From Firmicutes bacterium UBA1535 (GTDB lineage: Bacteria; Bacillota; Clostridia; Tissierellales; Sedimentibacteraceae): a stretch of 13,190 nucleotides of DNA. A model generated the notes under the pieces. The model ran no database searches, had not been told where the DNA came from, and saw only the letters and a list, made by a program, of their open reading frames with translations. Numbering within the stretch: position 1 is the first letter of the stretch; each line of letters begins with the position of its first letter. The translations under genes and the position numbers were made by a program. The stretch is from positions 2,149-15,338 of the forward strand of contig DCPV01000239.1 in NCBI GenBank assembly GCA_002323775.1, given 5' to 3'. Below are positions 1-6,649 of the stretch, in pieces.

Positions 1-266
1 TTTGAAAAACCAAAGGAAAATATAATAGTTAAAATACTTATAAAAAGAAATACCAGAGGTGCCATAAGCATTTTTACATATGCACCGGTGGGGATTTTTG
101 CCCCCACCAGTGTAAGCATCATAACCAAAGCTATCATCACCAATGCAAAACATATATTTGAATTGACAATAGAAAGTACAATAACAGCCAAAGAAAACAA
201 AACCTTGACAAATGGATTTGAATTGGAAAATTTATTTGTATAAGCTAGGCTATCGATTATAAGCAT
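1..266 (-). CDS. cbiQ: Cobalt ECF transporter transmembrane component CbiQ (3' part cut by window edge)
   Basis: This is the T-component of the cobalt energy-coupling factor transporter, a membrane protein that couples the ATPase CbiO to the substrate-binding CbiM/CbiN. Only the first 88 codons are in the window. The start MLIIDSLAYTNKFSNSNP matches the usual CbiQ opening, in which a short amphipathic stretch with a D..AY.N motif precedes the first membrane helix. Hydrophobic segments lie at about residues 22-35, 38-53 and 68-86. The ATG lies 6 nt after the cbiN stop, with AAAGGG about 7 nt upstream as ribosome binding site, so it is the last visible gene of the operon. CbiO is expected next, outside the window. 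Identification rests on the N-terminus plus its place after cbiM and cbiN. Confidence 0.88.
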   Translation of the reverse strand, partial: MLIIDSLAYTNKFSNSNPFVKVLFSLAVIVLSIVNSNICFALVMIALVMMLTLVGAKIPTGAYVKMLMAPLVFLFISILTIIFSFGFS

Positions 267-272
267 TTTACA

Positions 273-581
273 TTAACCCTTTACCTTAGTATCTGCATCT
301 GATAAAGCGTTTCTTTTTCCTTTTACAAAGCCAAAAAAGTATCCGATAAATCCTGCTCCTATAGCTGCCTGCAATGAGAAAAGCAAGCTTTCTATTTCAC
401 CACTTGCCGGCTCTATAAACGGACTAAACCATGGCTCATATTCAGGATTTATTTCACTTATAACACCTTCCGCCTGTCCGTCAGCTCCTCCAAATTCAGC
501 ATCCTTTAATAGCATTAAAGGGCTTGCAAGTAAAACTATTACAAACAGTATAAGCAGTATATTTTTAGTTGTTCTGTTCAA
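273..581 (-). CDS. cbiN: Cobalt ECF transporter accessory protein CbiN
   Basis: CbiN is the small two-helix membrane partner of CbiM that is needed for cobalt loading. The protein has a first membrane helix (about residues 7-25 from the TTG start), an extracytoplasmic loop with the family-typical [20 protein letters not shown] stretch, and a second helix followed by a basic cytoplasmic tail. About 102 residues is normal for CbiN. The longest frame opens at an ATG at 599, but that ATG has no ribosome binding site. AAGGAGG sits inside those first codons and lies 8-9 nt before a TTG at 581, so I prefer the TTG start. The gene overlaps the end of cbiM by 17 bp, which implies coupled translation. 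The function call is firm; the start is inferred. Confidence 0.88.
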   Translation of the reverse strand: MNRTTKNILLILFVIVLLASPLMLLKDAEFGGADGQAEGVISEINPEYEPWFSPFIEPASGEIESLLFSLQAAIGAGFIGYFFGFVKGKRNALSDADTKVKG

Positions 582-1287
582 GTTTAAATCCTCCTTCATT
601 TTGATATTTCACTATTAAATCATAAATAATAACAGTAAGCACTCCCTCTGCTATTGCAAGTGGAATTTGAGTTACAGCAAAAACACCTAAGAATTTAATC
701 ATCGATGCCATAACTCCTCCAACTGGGTCAGGATGAGCAAGAGCAAGCTGTCCAGCTGTTACTATGTATGTTACAAAATCTCCCAAAGCTGCTGCAAGAA
801 AAACTGCAAGGTTTTTATTTTTACCCTTAACTAGCTTATATACTAAGTATGAAACAAATGGTCCTGCAACTGCCATTGAGAATACATTAGCACCTAATGT
901 GGTTATCCCGCCATGAGCTAATAAAAGTGCTTGAAATAAAAGTACAATCAGTCCTGATACAGCCATAGCTGATGGTCCAAACAATATTGCTCCCAAGCCT
1001 GTTCCCGTAGGATGAGATGTGCTTCCTGTTACAGATGGCATTTTAAGTGCTGACAAAATAAACACAAATGCTGTAACTAAAGCAAATAATAATTTTTGGC
1101 TCGGATTTTCCTTAAATTTTTTGGATATTTTTATTCCTCCAAGAATAACAAAAGGTATTGCTACAACAGACCAAAAAATAACCCATGGCAGCGGTAAAAA
1201 TCCCTCCATAATGTGCATGGCATACGCTTGAGGTGATAACATAACAATAGAGATAATTGCCATTAAAAAATACGTTTTTTTCTTCAT
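565..1287 (-). CDS. cbiM: Cobalt ECF transporter substrate-binding membrane protein CbiM
   Basis: CbiM is the S-component that binds Co2+ in the membrane. The 240-residue protein begins with a signal peptide (residues 1-23, ending AYA). Cleavage there would expose a mature Met-His N-terminus, MHIMEGFLP, which is the metal-binding end known for the CbiM/NikM family. A second conserved histidine lies in [17 protein letters not shown] (H92), another family hallmark. Several membrane helices follow, with [16 protein letters not shown] near residue 125. A strong AGGAGG stands 5-6 nt before the ATG. The gene starts 13 nt after the cbiK stop and overlaps cbiN. NikM is the nearest alternative, but the neighbours CbiK and CbiN point to cobalt rather than nickel. 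Confidence 0.95.
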   Translation of the reverse strand: MKKKTYFLMAIISIVMLSPQAYAMHIMEGFLPLPWVIFWSVVAIPFVILGGIKISKKFKENPSQKLLFALVTAFVFILSALKMPSVTGSTSHPTGTGLGAILFGPSAMAVSGLIVLLFQALLLAHGGITTLGANVFSMAVAGPFVSYLVYKLVKGKNKNLAVFLAAALGDFVTYIVTAGQLALAHPDPVGGVMASMIKFLGVFAVTQIPLAIAEGVLTVIIYDLIVKYQNEGGFKLEQNN

Positions 1288-1300
1288 TTTTTCCTCCTAA

Positions 1301-2074
1301 TTAAATTATTTCTTTTAATCTATTTATAAATAAACTGATGGTTTTTTCGTATGCTCCCAGACCTGTAGTATAAGAACTTACTTCAAACCCAGCATTTATA
1401 AGCTGTGATTTTACGGAGTCATCCTCGTCAGAGCCTATATCATTTAAAGCATGATCTCCAGCAACAATCAAGAACGGATACAAATTGATTTTTCTTATTT
1501 CATCCTCTCTTAATTTATCCAATATATCAGTTATATATGGATTACCCTCTACATGTGCCATATACAATGTAGGTATCTCCTTTTTCAATAAGCTTTCAAA
1601 CTGCTCGTAATATTTGTGTGCTTCATGATGAGTTCCATGACCGATTAAAACAACACCTTCATCCTTTTGCAGACCTGTTTTTACATATGATTTTATAAGC
1701 TCTGTTTCTTCATTTCCCATGCGTTCATCAAGCAACGGTCTTGCTATTTTTATTTCCTCAAAAAAATCTCTGAACTTATCACATGAGCTGATTATTTTAC
1801 CATAATACTCAGCTCCCGGTATTATGTGGGTTACGACAACATATACATGGGTATATCCGTCTTTCATTAATTTTTCAAGACAGCTTGTCATGTTATCTGT
1901 TTCAATTGACTCCTCTCTTTTCATTTTCCTTCTGATTATTTCAGATGTGAAAACTCTGAAGCAGTCTATTTCCTTATATTCATTTTTAACTTGATTTTCA
2001 ATAGTTTCTATATATTTTTCCCTAGAATCCTTAATTGAACATCCAAAGCTCGCAATTACAATAGCTTTTTTCAT
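1301..2074 (-). CDS. cbiK: Sirohydrochlorin cobaltochelatase CbiK (anaerobic cobalamin pathway)
   Basis: CbiK inserts Co2+ into sirohydrochlorin (or precorrin-2), the metal-committing step of anaerobic cobalamin synthesis, in the cytoplasm. The 257-residue protein matches the length and layout of Salmonella CbiK: MKKAIVIASFGCS at the start, IIPGAEYYGKI with E89, IGHGTHH with H146, and VAGDHALNDIGSDEDDS with H208. The Glu and two His correspond to the known active-site residues (E89, H145, H207 in Salmonella). The frame is open upstream to 2125, but GGAGGT just before 2074 and the family N-terminus fix the start at 2074. It lies 25 nt after the ABC ATPase gene and directly before cbiM. No signal peptide is present, unlike the periplasmic CbiK of Desulfovibrio. 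Confidence 0.93.
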   Translation of the reverse strand: MKKAIVIASFGCSIKDSREKYIETIENQVKNEYKEIDCFRVFTSEIIRRKMKREESIETDNMTSCLEKLMKDGYTHVYVVVTHIIPGAEYYGKIISSCDKFRDFFEEIKIARPLLDERMGNEETELIKSYVKTGLQKDEGVVLIGHGTHHEAHKYYEQFESLLKKEIPTLYMAHVEGNPYITDILDKLREDEIRKINLYPFLIVAGDHALNDIGSDEDDSVKSQLINAGFEVSSYTTGLGAYEKTISLFINRLKEII

Positions 2075-2099
2075 TTTTACCTCCATAGATTTATTTTCA

Positions 2100-2891
2100 T
2101 TATGGCTTTGCTTTTGAAAACACATTTGACTTTGGAATAAAGTACGGACATTTGTTTATCTCGTCCATATATATGTCAGCGTCTATTCTGAATATTTCCT
2201 TAAGCATATCCTTGTTCAAGACTTTTTCCGGCTCTCCAATATTGCAAAGATTTCCGTTGTTTATAACCATGATTCTGTCCGAATACCTTACTGCTTGATT
2301 TAAGTCATGAAGCACCATAACCACTGTTATACCTAAAGCCTTATTTAACTCCTTTACAAGCTCCAAAACCTCTAACTGATATGATATGTCCAAATATGTA
2401 GTAGGCTCATCAAGAAAAAGGAAGTTTGTTTTTTGTGCAAGTGCCATAGCTATCCATGTCCTTTGACGCTCACCGCCTGAAAGTGCATTTATATATTTGT
2501 CTTTAAGATGATGTATATTTGTAGACTTCATAGCCCAATCTATATATTTCTGATCTTCCTCATTTTTATTTTTCCAAAAGGACTGATGAGGAACACGTCC
2601 ATAACTTACTAAATTTTCTACAGTCAAATCACCAGGTGCAATATTGTGTTGGTGAACAACAGATAATCTTTTGGCGATTTCTTTCTGCTTCATTTGTGCA
2701 ATAGAACTTCCATCTATAAAAATTTCTCCTTTGCTTGGTGAAAATTGTCTGACAAACAAATTTAATAATGTTGATTTGCCAGAGCCGTTTGGACCTAAAA
2801 TAGTTGTAATTTTTCCTTCTTCAAGGCGTATATTCAAGTCTTGAAAAAAATCATACTCTCCGTAAGAAAAACTTAAATTTCTAGCTTCCAT
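2100..2891 (-). CDS. ABC transporter ATP-binding protein, iron-siderophore/heme/B12 (FecE/BtuD) family
   Basis: This is the cytoplasmic ATPase that powers the permease encoded just before it. The 263-residue protein has all ABC motifs: Walker A GPNGSGKST (33-41), the Q-loop glutamine at 81, signature LSGGERQ (137-143), Walker B FLFLDEPT (157-164) and the switch histidine H195. The spacing and the LSGGERQR.WIAMALAQ stretch are typical of the FecE/FhuC/BtuD subfamily that serves metal-chelate importers. Its ATG overlaps the permease stop by 11 bp, with GGGAGG about 7 nt upstream, so translation is coupled. The sequence alone does not tell heme from siderophore or cobalamin. The neighbouring binding protein favours heme. 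Confidence 0.92.
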   Translation of the reverse strand: MEARNLSFSYGEYDFFQDLNIRLEEGKITTILGPNGSGKSTLLNLFVRQFSPSKGEIFIDGSSIAQMKQKEIAKRLSVVHQHNIAPGDLTVENLVSYGRVPHQSFWKNKNEEDQKYIDWAMKSTNIHHLKDKYINALSGGERQRTWIAMALAQKTNFLFLDEPTTYLDISYQLEVLELVKELNKALGITVVMVLHDLNQAVRYSDRIMVINNGNLCNIGEPEKVLNKDMLKEIFRIDADIYMDEINKCPYFIPKSNVFSKAKP

Positions 2892-3885
2892 AGCTTTTTC
2901 CTCCCTTTCTAAGAAGATATAAGAAGAACGGACCTCCCATAACAGACATTACTATCCCAACCGGAATTTCATATGGTGAGGTAATTGTACGTCCCAATGT
3001 ATCTGCAAGCATCAAAACACTTGAGCCTAAAAGTGCTGAAAACGGAATTAAATATTTGTGATTTGAGCCTATCAAAAGTCTTGCTATGTGCGGAACCATA
3101 AGACCTACAAAGCTGATAACGCCGACAAACGAGGTTGCTATTCCTGCCAAAAATACTCCAGCGGAAGAAATCAGCAATCTTTGTTTGTTGGGATTAAATC
3201 CAAGACTTTTGGCTGTTTTATCTCCTAAAGCCAAAATGTTGCAATTTTTATGTAAAAAGAATGCAATTATAAGACCTAAAACAGAATATATAATACATAA
3301 TTTTACTTGAGACCAGCTTTTCCCGCTTAAATTTCCGTTCATCCAGCTTAAAACCCCTGCCAGTTTATCGGAGTTTAATATATTCATCATGCCTATAAAA
3401 GCACCAAGAATTGAATTAACAGCTATACCTGCCAAAATAATTCTTATGGCATTTATACCGTTTTTCCATGCCAGAAAATAAACCATCGCACAAGCAATCA
3501 ATCCTCCCACAAAGCCTACAAGAGGGATTAAATGTGCTGCACCGGGCATATAAAGCATGAGAAAAACAACCATTACACTTGCACCGGATGATATGCCTGT
3601 AACTCCCGGATCTGCCATAGGGTTTTGCATAACAGACTGCAAAAGTATCCCTGATACAGAAAGACTTGCTCCGATAAACACAGACATGATAACTCTTGGC
3701 AATCTGATATCTCTTATAATCCCCAAAAATTTATTTTCAATATTTCCTATACTTAAAAATACATCTTTGATGGGAACATTCACACTTCCTACCGCAACTG
3801 ATATAATAAAAGTTACTGCAAGTACAATTACGATACTTACAAATAAGATATAGCGTTTTTTATTTTCATCTTTATTCTTTACCAT
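2881..3885 (-). CDS. FecCD-family ABC transporter permease (probable heme permease, IsdF-like)
   Basis: This is the membrane permease of the import system, predicted to work as a dimer with the ATPase encoded next. The 334-residue protein has the FecCD hallmarks: a first helix near residues 14-33, RLPR (61-64) before the second helix, the conserved QNPMADPG (87-94), and the ATPase-coupling loop GLMVPHIAR (261-269), followed by LADTLGR and EIPVGIVMSVMGGPFF. About ten membrane segments are visible. The frame extends to an ATG at 3936, but that would overlap the binding-protein gene by 65 bp. The start at 3885 has GGAAG upstream and overlaps by only 14 bp, so I chose it. The transported molecule is inferred from the lipoprotein partner. 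Confidence 0.9.
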   Translation of the reverse strand: MVKNKDENKKRYILFVSIVIVLAVTFIISVAVGSVNVPIKDVFLSIGNIENKFLGIIRDIRLPRVIMSVFIGASLSVSGILLQSVMQNPMADPGVTGISSGASVMVVFLMLYMPGAAHLIPLVGFVGGLIACAMVYFLAWKNGINAIRIILAGIAVNSILGAFIGMMNILNSDKLAGVLSWMNGNLSGKSWSQVKLCIIYSVLGLIIAFFLHKNCNILALGDKTAKSLGFNPNKQRLLISSAGVFLAGIATSFVGVISFVGLMVPHIARLLIGSNHKYLIPFSALLGSSVLMLADTLGRTITSPYEIPVGIVMSVMGGPFFLYLLRKGGKSYGS

Positions 3886-4828
3886 AAAATAGTTCTTCCA
3901 ATTTTTCCATAGCATCCGGAGCAAATAAGTTTGCACTCATTCCAAAATATTTTGAATCTAAGGCAATGACCTTATCGTTTTTAACCGCATCAAAATTATC
4001 CCACGCAGGATTTTCCGAAAATTCCTTTTCAAATGCCGCTTTGCTTTCCTCAGGATTTGCATGTGTCATTAATAATATGTAATCAGGATTTTTACTTGCA
4101 AGATACTCTATATCTACCGGTATAAATCCGCTTTTTGCATCTTCAATTATATTTTTAGCTCCAGCTCTTTTTACCAAATCACCGACATATGATTTTTCGG
4201 TTACTACTTGAAAATTGCCTGATGCTCCAAAAATAATCAGTACAGTGCTGGAATTGTCATCGTTTTTATTTTCAGCCACTTTATTGACTCTTTCTTCAAT
4301 TCCTTTTATCAATTCGTCTGCATTATCCTTAGAGTTGGTTTTCTCTCCCATAATTTTAATGCTTTCTATCAATCCATCATAACTGCTGAGATTAACAAAT
4401 TCAGATTGTATATTAACTGCATCAAAACTATCTTTTAAAGTTGCCTGTAGAGATACTACAGAAAAAACAATTGTCGGATCAAGAGATTTTATAATTTCCA
4501 TGTCAGGTGACATAGGATTTCCTACTTTTGTCGCATCTTTTACCGAAGCCGGCAGCTCATAGGTTGAGGTTGGAACACCTACCATATTAACTTTTAAAGC
4601 ATCTAAGATTTCAACAATTGCAACAGATGTAGCCACAACTCTATTTTCAGGATTTTCATTTTTTGAAGAATCTCCTTCTTTATTATTTTGGTCCGAGTTA
4701 TTATCTTGAGAAGTTCCTTTATCAGGAGTTTGAGCAGCGTCTGATGGTTTTGCCGGATTTTTATCCGAGCATGCAGTAACAGACATCAATAAAACAAAAG
4801 ATAATAAGATTAAAAGTAATTTTTTCAT
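3872..4828 (-). CDS. isdE: IsdE-like heme-binding lipoprotein of an ABC importer
   Basis: This is a surface-anchored substrate-binding protein that would hand its ligand to the FecCD permease. It has a lipoprotein signal peptide with lipobox SVTAC (lipidated C20), then a D/N/K/S-rich linker (about 21-62), then a TroA-type binding fold. The core resembles Staphylococcus IsdE as I remember it: VVATSVAIVEILD, VGVPTSTYELP, VGNPMSPDMEIIKSLDPT, EKSYVGDLVKRAGAKNII and FGMSANLFAPDAM. The two IsdE axial heme ligands (Met78, His229) have counterparts at M106 and H256, with nearly the same spacing. AGGAGAG precedes the ATG. It is the first gene of the operon. A corrinoid or siderophore ligand is less likely but not excluded. 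No IsdC-type NEAT proteins are in the window. Confidence 0.82.
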   Translation of the reverse strand: MKKLLLILLSFVLLMSVTACSDKNPAKPSDAAQTPDKGTSQDNNSDQNNKEGDSSKNENPENRVVATSVAIVEILDALKVNMVGVPTSTYELPASVKDATKVGNPMSPDMEIIKSLDPTIVFSVVSLQATLKDSFDAVNIQSEFVNLSSYDGLIESIKIMGEKTNSKDNADELIKGIEERVNKVAENKNDDNSSTVLIIFGASGNFQVVTEKSYVGDLVKRAGAKNIIEDAKSGFIPVDIEYLASKNPDYILLMTHANPEESKAAFEKEFSENPAWDNFDAVKNDKVIALDSKYFGMSANLFAPDAMEKLEELFYGKE

Positions 4829-4853
4829 AAAACTCTCCTATAATTTATTTTGA

Positions 4854-4897
4854 TTTGGTTAGCATGTGCTAACTCTAGTTAGCACATGCTAACCAAA
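4854..4897. promoter_or_regulatory. Two tandem palindromic operators over the start point of the heme/cobalt operon
   Basis: Two copies of GTTAGCA-NN-TGCTAAC lie at 4858-4873 and 4878-4893, centre to centre exactly 20 bp. The spacer dinucleotides are TG and CA, so the two copies together form a larger perfect palindrome with 20-bp arms and a 4-bp centre. They lie just downstream of the -10 element, where a bound repressor would block transcription. The inner TTAGC-N4-GCTAA has the same half-site spacing as DtxR/IdeR operators (TTAGG-N4-CCTAA), so an iron- or metal-dependent repressor is a reasonable guess. It is not a terminator because no T-run follows on either strand. The regulator itself is not in the window. 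Confidence 0.75.
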
Positions 4898-4901
4898 AAA
4901 T

Positions 4902-4930
4902 AGTTTATCATTATGCACTATAATTGTCAA
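4902..4930 (-). promoter_or_regulatory. Sigma-A promoter of the isdE-cbiQ operon
   Basis: On the minus strand TTGACA (4930-4925, a perfect -35) is followed after 17 bp by TAAACT (4907-4902, four of six matches). A TG one base before the -10 makes it an extended -10. Transcription would start around 4895, right at the edge of the double operator, giving a leader of about 65 nt. Confidence 0.7.
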
Positions 4931-5240
4931 CATATATTTTTAATAATATTATTCTGATGTTATCAAATTATTAAAAATTGCAGGAATAAATAACATCTGT
5001 TATTGCTAATAGAGGGTATATATCAAAAGCAGATACATTATAAATATTAAAAAATAATTTTATAAAAGCTTTTGATATTTGCTAATTCTAAGATTTGTTT
5101 TTAGGATAGGAAAATATCAGTTATACAAAATATATGAAATTTTACCAAAAAATATTTTACTATAAATTTAAGATTATATTAAAATACTTTTTTAAGTTAA
5201 AAAATATTTCAACATATAATTAGAGGTGAAAAGAATAATA
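4931..5240. other. AT-rich intergenic region without a recognisable gene
   Basis: No plausible coding frame or known riboswitch signature was found here. There is no B12-box, although the operon downstream carries cobalamin genes. The only structure seen is an 11-bp perfect inverted repeat, ATATCAAAAGC at 5020-5030 and its complement at 5068-5078, enclosed by a direct repeat TTGCTAAT at 5003-5010 and 5079-5086. The arrangement resembles a tiny insertion remnant, but the DNA is so AT-rich that chance is possible. Confidence 0.4.
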
Positions 5241-5284
5241 TAATAAATCATGACCATCAGCTAAGCCAATAGTCATGATTATTA
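5241..5284 (-). terminator. Probable rho-independent terminator after ampS
   Basis: A perfect 9-bp stem (AATCATGAC at 5246-5254 with GTCATGATT at 5272-5280) extends by four more pairs past a one-base bulge. The loop is 17 nt. On the minus strand it begins 11 nt after the ampS stop and is followed by a T-rich but interrupted tail (TATTATATTATTC). The low GC content of the stem and the imperfect tail make it a moderate candidate. Confidence 0.45.
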
Positions 5285-5295
5285 GTTAAAATATA

Positions 5296-6528
5296 CTATA
5301 TAGCCCAATTTCCATTCTTGAAAATCAGAGTTTCGTTTCCGTTTTCTTCAATACCTGTTATTGTCAAATCAGAAGTTCCTACCATGAAATCAACGTGATT
5401 CATAGAATAGTTTCCGCCAATTTTTAGAAGATCTTCTTTGCTTAAAAGCTCTCCGTCTTTTATAGTGTTTGGATAACATCTTCCAAGTGCGAAGTGGCAT
5501 GAAGCATTTTCATCAAATAAAGTGTTGTAGAAAAGTATGTTCATATTTGATATAGCAGAGTCATAAGGTACTAAAGCAACCTCGCCAAGTCTTCTTGAGC
5601 CTTCATCAGTGTTCAGAAGTCTTTCCAAAGCCTCATATCCCTCTTTAGCAGTAAAATCAACTACCTTTCCATCTTTAAATGTTAAGCTAAAATCAGTAAT
5701 TAAGCTTCCTTGGTAGCTAAGAGGCATTGAGCTTACTATTTTTCCTTCAGCATATCTGCAATCCGGTGCAGTAAATACTTCTTCAGTAGGCATATTCGGG
5801 AAGAATAAAACTCCCTTAGTGTTTGTTTCTCCACCGCCTGCCCAAACATGATTTTTTGGCATTGCTGTAGTGAAATCTGTGCCGATAGAGTTTTTATAAG
5901 TTAATTTCACGAATTGTTTTTTATTTAATATAGATGATTTTTCACTTAAAGTATCGCCATGCTTTTTCCATAGTTCTACTGGATCGCCATTGCCAATTCG
6001 TACAGTTTTGAATATAGCGTCCCAAAGCTTTTCTATAGCCTCATCCTTAGAAAGAGTAGGGAAAATTTTCTTTGCCCACGCTTCATTTGGAACTGCTATA
6101 AGATTCCATTGCAATTCATTCTTATCAAAACATTCACGGTATTCCTTAAGGTCTCTTTCAGATGCCTTAACACCTGCCAACAATTTTTCCGATGCAACTC
6201 CCTTGAATATCTCAGGATCTTCTGCAAGTACATTTAAAAAAGCAGCTCCTTGCGCAGCGTAGCCATTAAACAATGATCTTCTCCACTCAGGTATAGATTC
6301 AAACACTTCTAAATCTGCATAGTCATAACGTATACGTCCTGATTTTTCATCCTTCCAAAGAAGAACAACATCCTTTGCACCTGCTTTATAAGCATTTTCC
6401 ATAATCATGCGAGCAAATTCTGCATATTCAACAGGACATTGCATAACTAATATTTGACCTTTTTGAATATTGACTCCTGTTCTAACAGCTAAATCTGCAT
6501 ATTGTACTAATTTTTCATTAAAATTCAT
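5296..6528 (-). CDS. ampS: M29-family metallo-aminopeptidase (AmpS/PepS)
   Basis: This cytoplasmic dizinc or dicobalt exopeptidase removes N-terminal residues from peptides during turnover and amino-acid scavenging. The 410 residues equal the usual family length (Bacillus AmpS, Thermus AmpT). All expected metal and catalytic residues are present at the AmpT numbering: E250 in PNMPTEEVFTAP, E316 in RRLGEVALV, H345 in NASCHFALG, Y352, and H378 and D380 in NHVDFMVG. The ATG at 6528 has GAAAGGA about 10 nt upstream. The gene appears to be monocistronic, with its own extended -10 promoter and a hairpin after the stop. Codon use is like its neighbours and nothing suggests transfer. Confidence 0.94.
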   Translation of the reverse strand: MNFNEKLVQYADLAVRTGVNIQKGQILVMQCPVEYAEFARMIMENAYKAGAKDVVLLWKDEKSGRIRYDYADLEVFESIPEWRRSLFNGYAAQGAAFLNVLAEDPEIFKGVASEKLLAGVKASERDLKEYRECFDKNELQWNLIAVPNEAWAKKIFPTLSKDEAIEKLWDAIFKTVRIGNGDPVELWKKHGDTLSEKSSILNKKQFVKLTYKNSIGTDFTTAMPKNHVWAGGGETNTKGVLFFPNMPTEEVFTAPDCRYAEGKIVSSMPLSYQGSLITDFSLTFKDGKVVDFTAKEGYEALERLLNTDEGSRRLGEVALVPYDSAISNMNILFYNTLFDENASCHFALGRCYPNTIKDGELLSKEDLLKIGGNYSMNHVDFMVGTSDLTITGIEENGNETLIFKNGNWAI

Positions 6529-6568
6529 AGATATTATATCCTTTCATAAAGATTTACAATTACAATCT

Positions 6569-6577
6569 ATTATACCA
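6569..6577 (-). promoter_or_regulatory. Extended -10 promoter of ampS
   Basis: On the minus strand TGG-TATAAT (6577-6569) is a perfect -10 with a TGn extension, about 41 bp before the ampS ATG. No good -35 lies 17 bp upstream; TTGAAT lies only 13 bp away. The TG extension could compensate. Confidence 0.55.
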
Positions 6578-6599
6578 TAATCTTGCTATTCAAGCCATG

Positions 6600-6636
6600 A
6601 TAAATTTAAAACAAGCAACGAAATTTTTAAATTTAT
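6600..6636 (-). terminator. AT-only inverted repeat after yfmM, weak terminator candidate
   Basis: ATAAATTTAAAA (6600-6611) and its exact complement (6625-6636) can form a 12-bp stem with a 13-nt loop. It begins 14 nt after the yfmM stop on the minus strand. The stem has no G or C and there is no clear T-run, so termination strength is doubtful. Confidence 0.25.
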
Positions 6637-6649
6637 TACATATAATTAA

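Noticed and set aside
4854..4897. Rho-independent terminator or attenuator formed by the large palindrome
   Set aside because: No T-run follows it on either strand, each half is itself a dyad, and it sits directly after a good -10 element. An operator explains it better.
4829..5295. Cobalamin riboswitch ahead of the cobalt genes
   Set aside because: No B12-box or matching conserved segments were seen on the minus strand, and the predicted leader is only about 65 nt.
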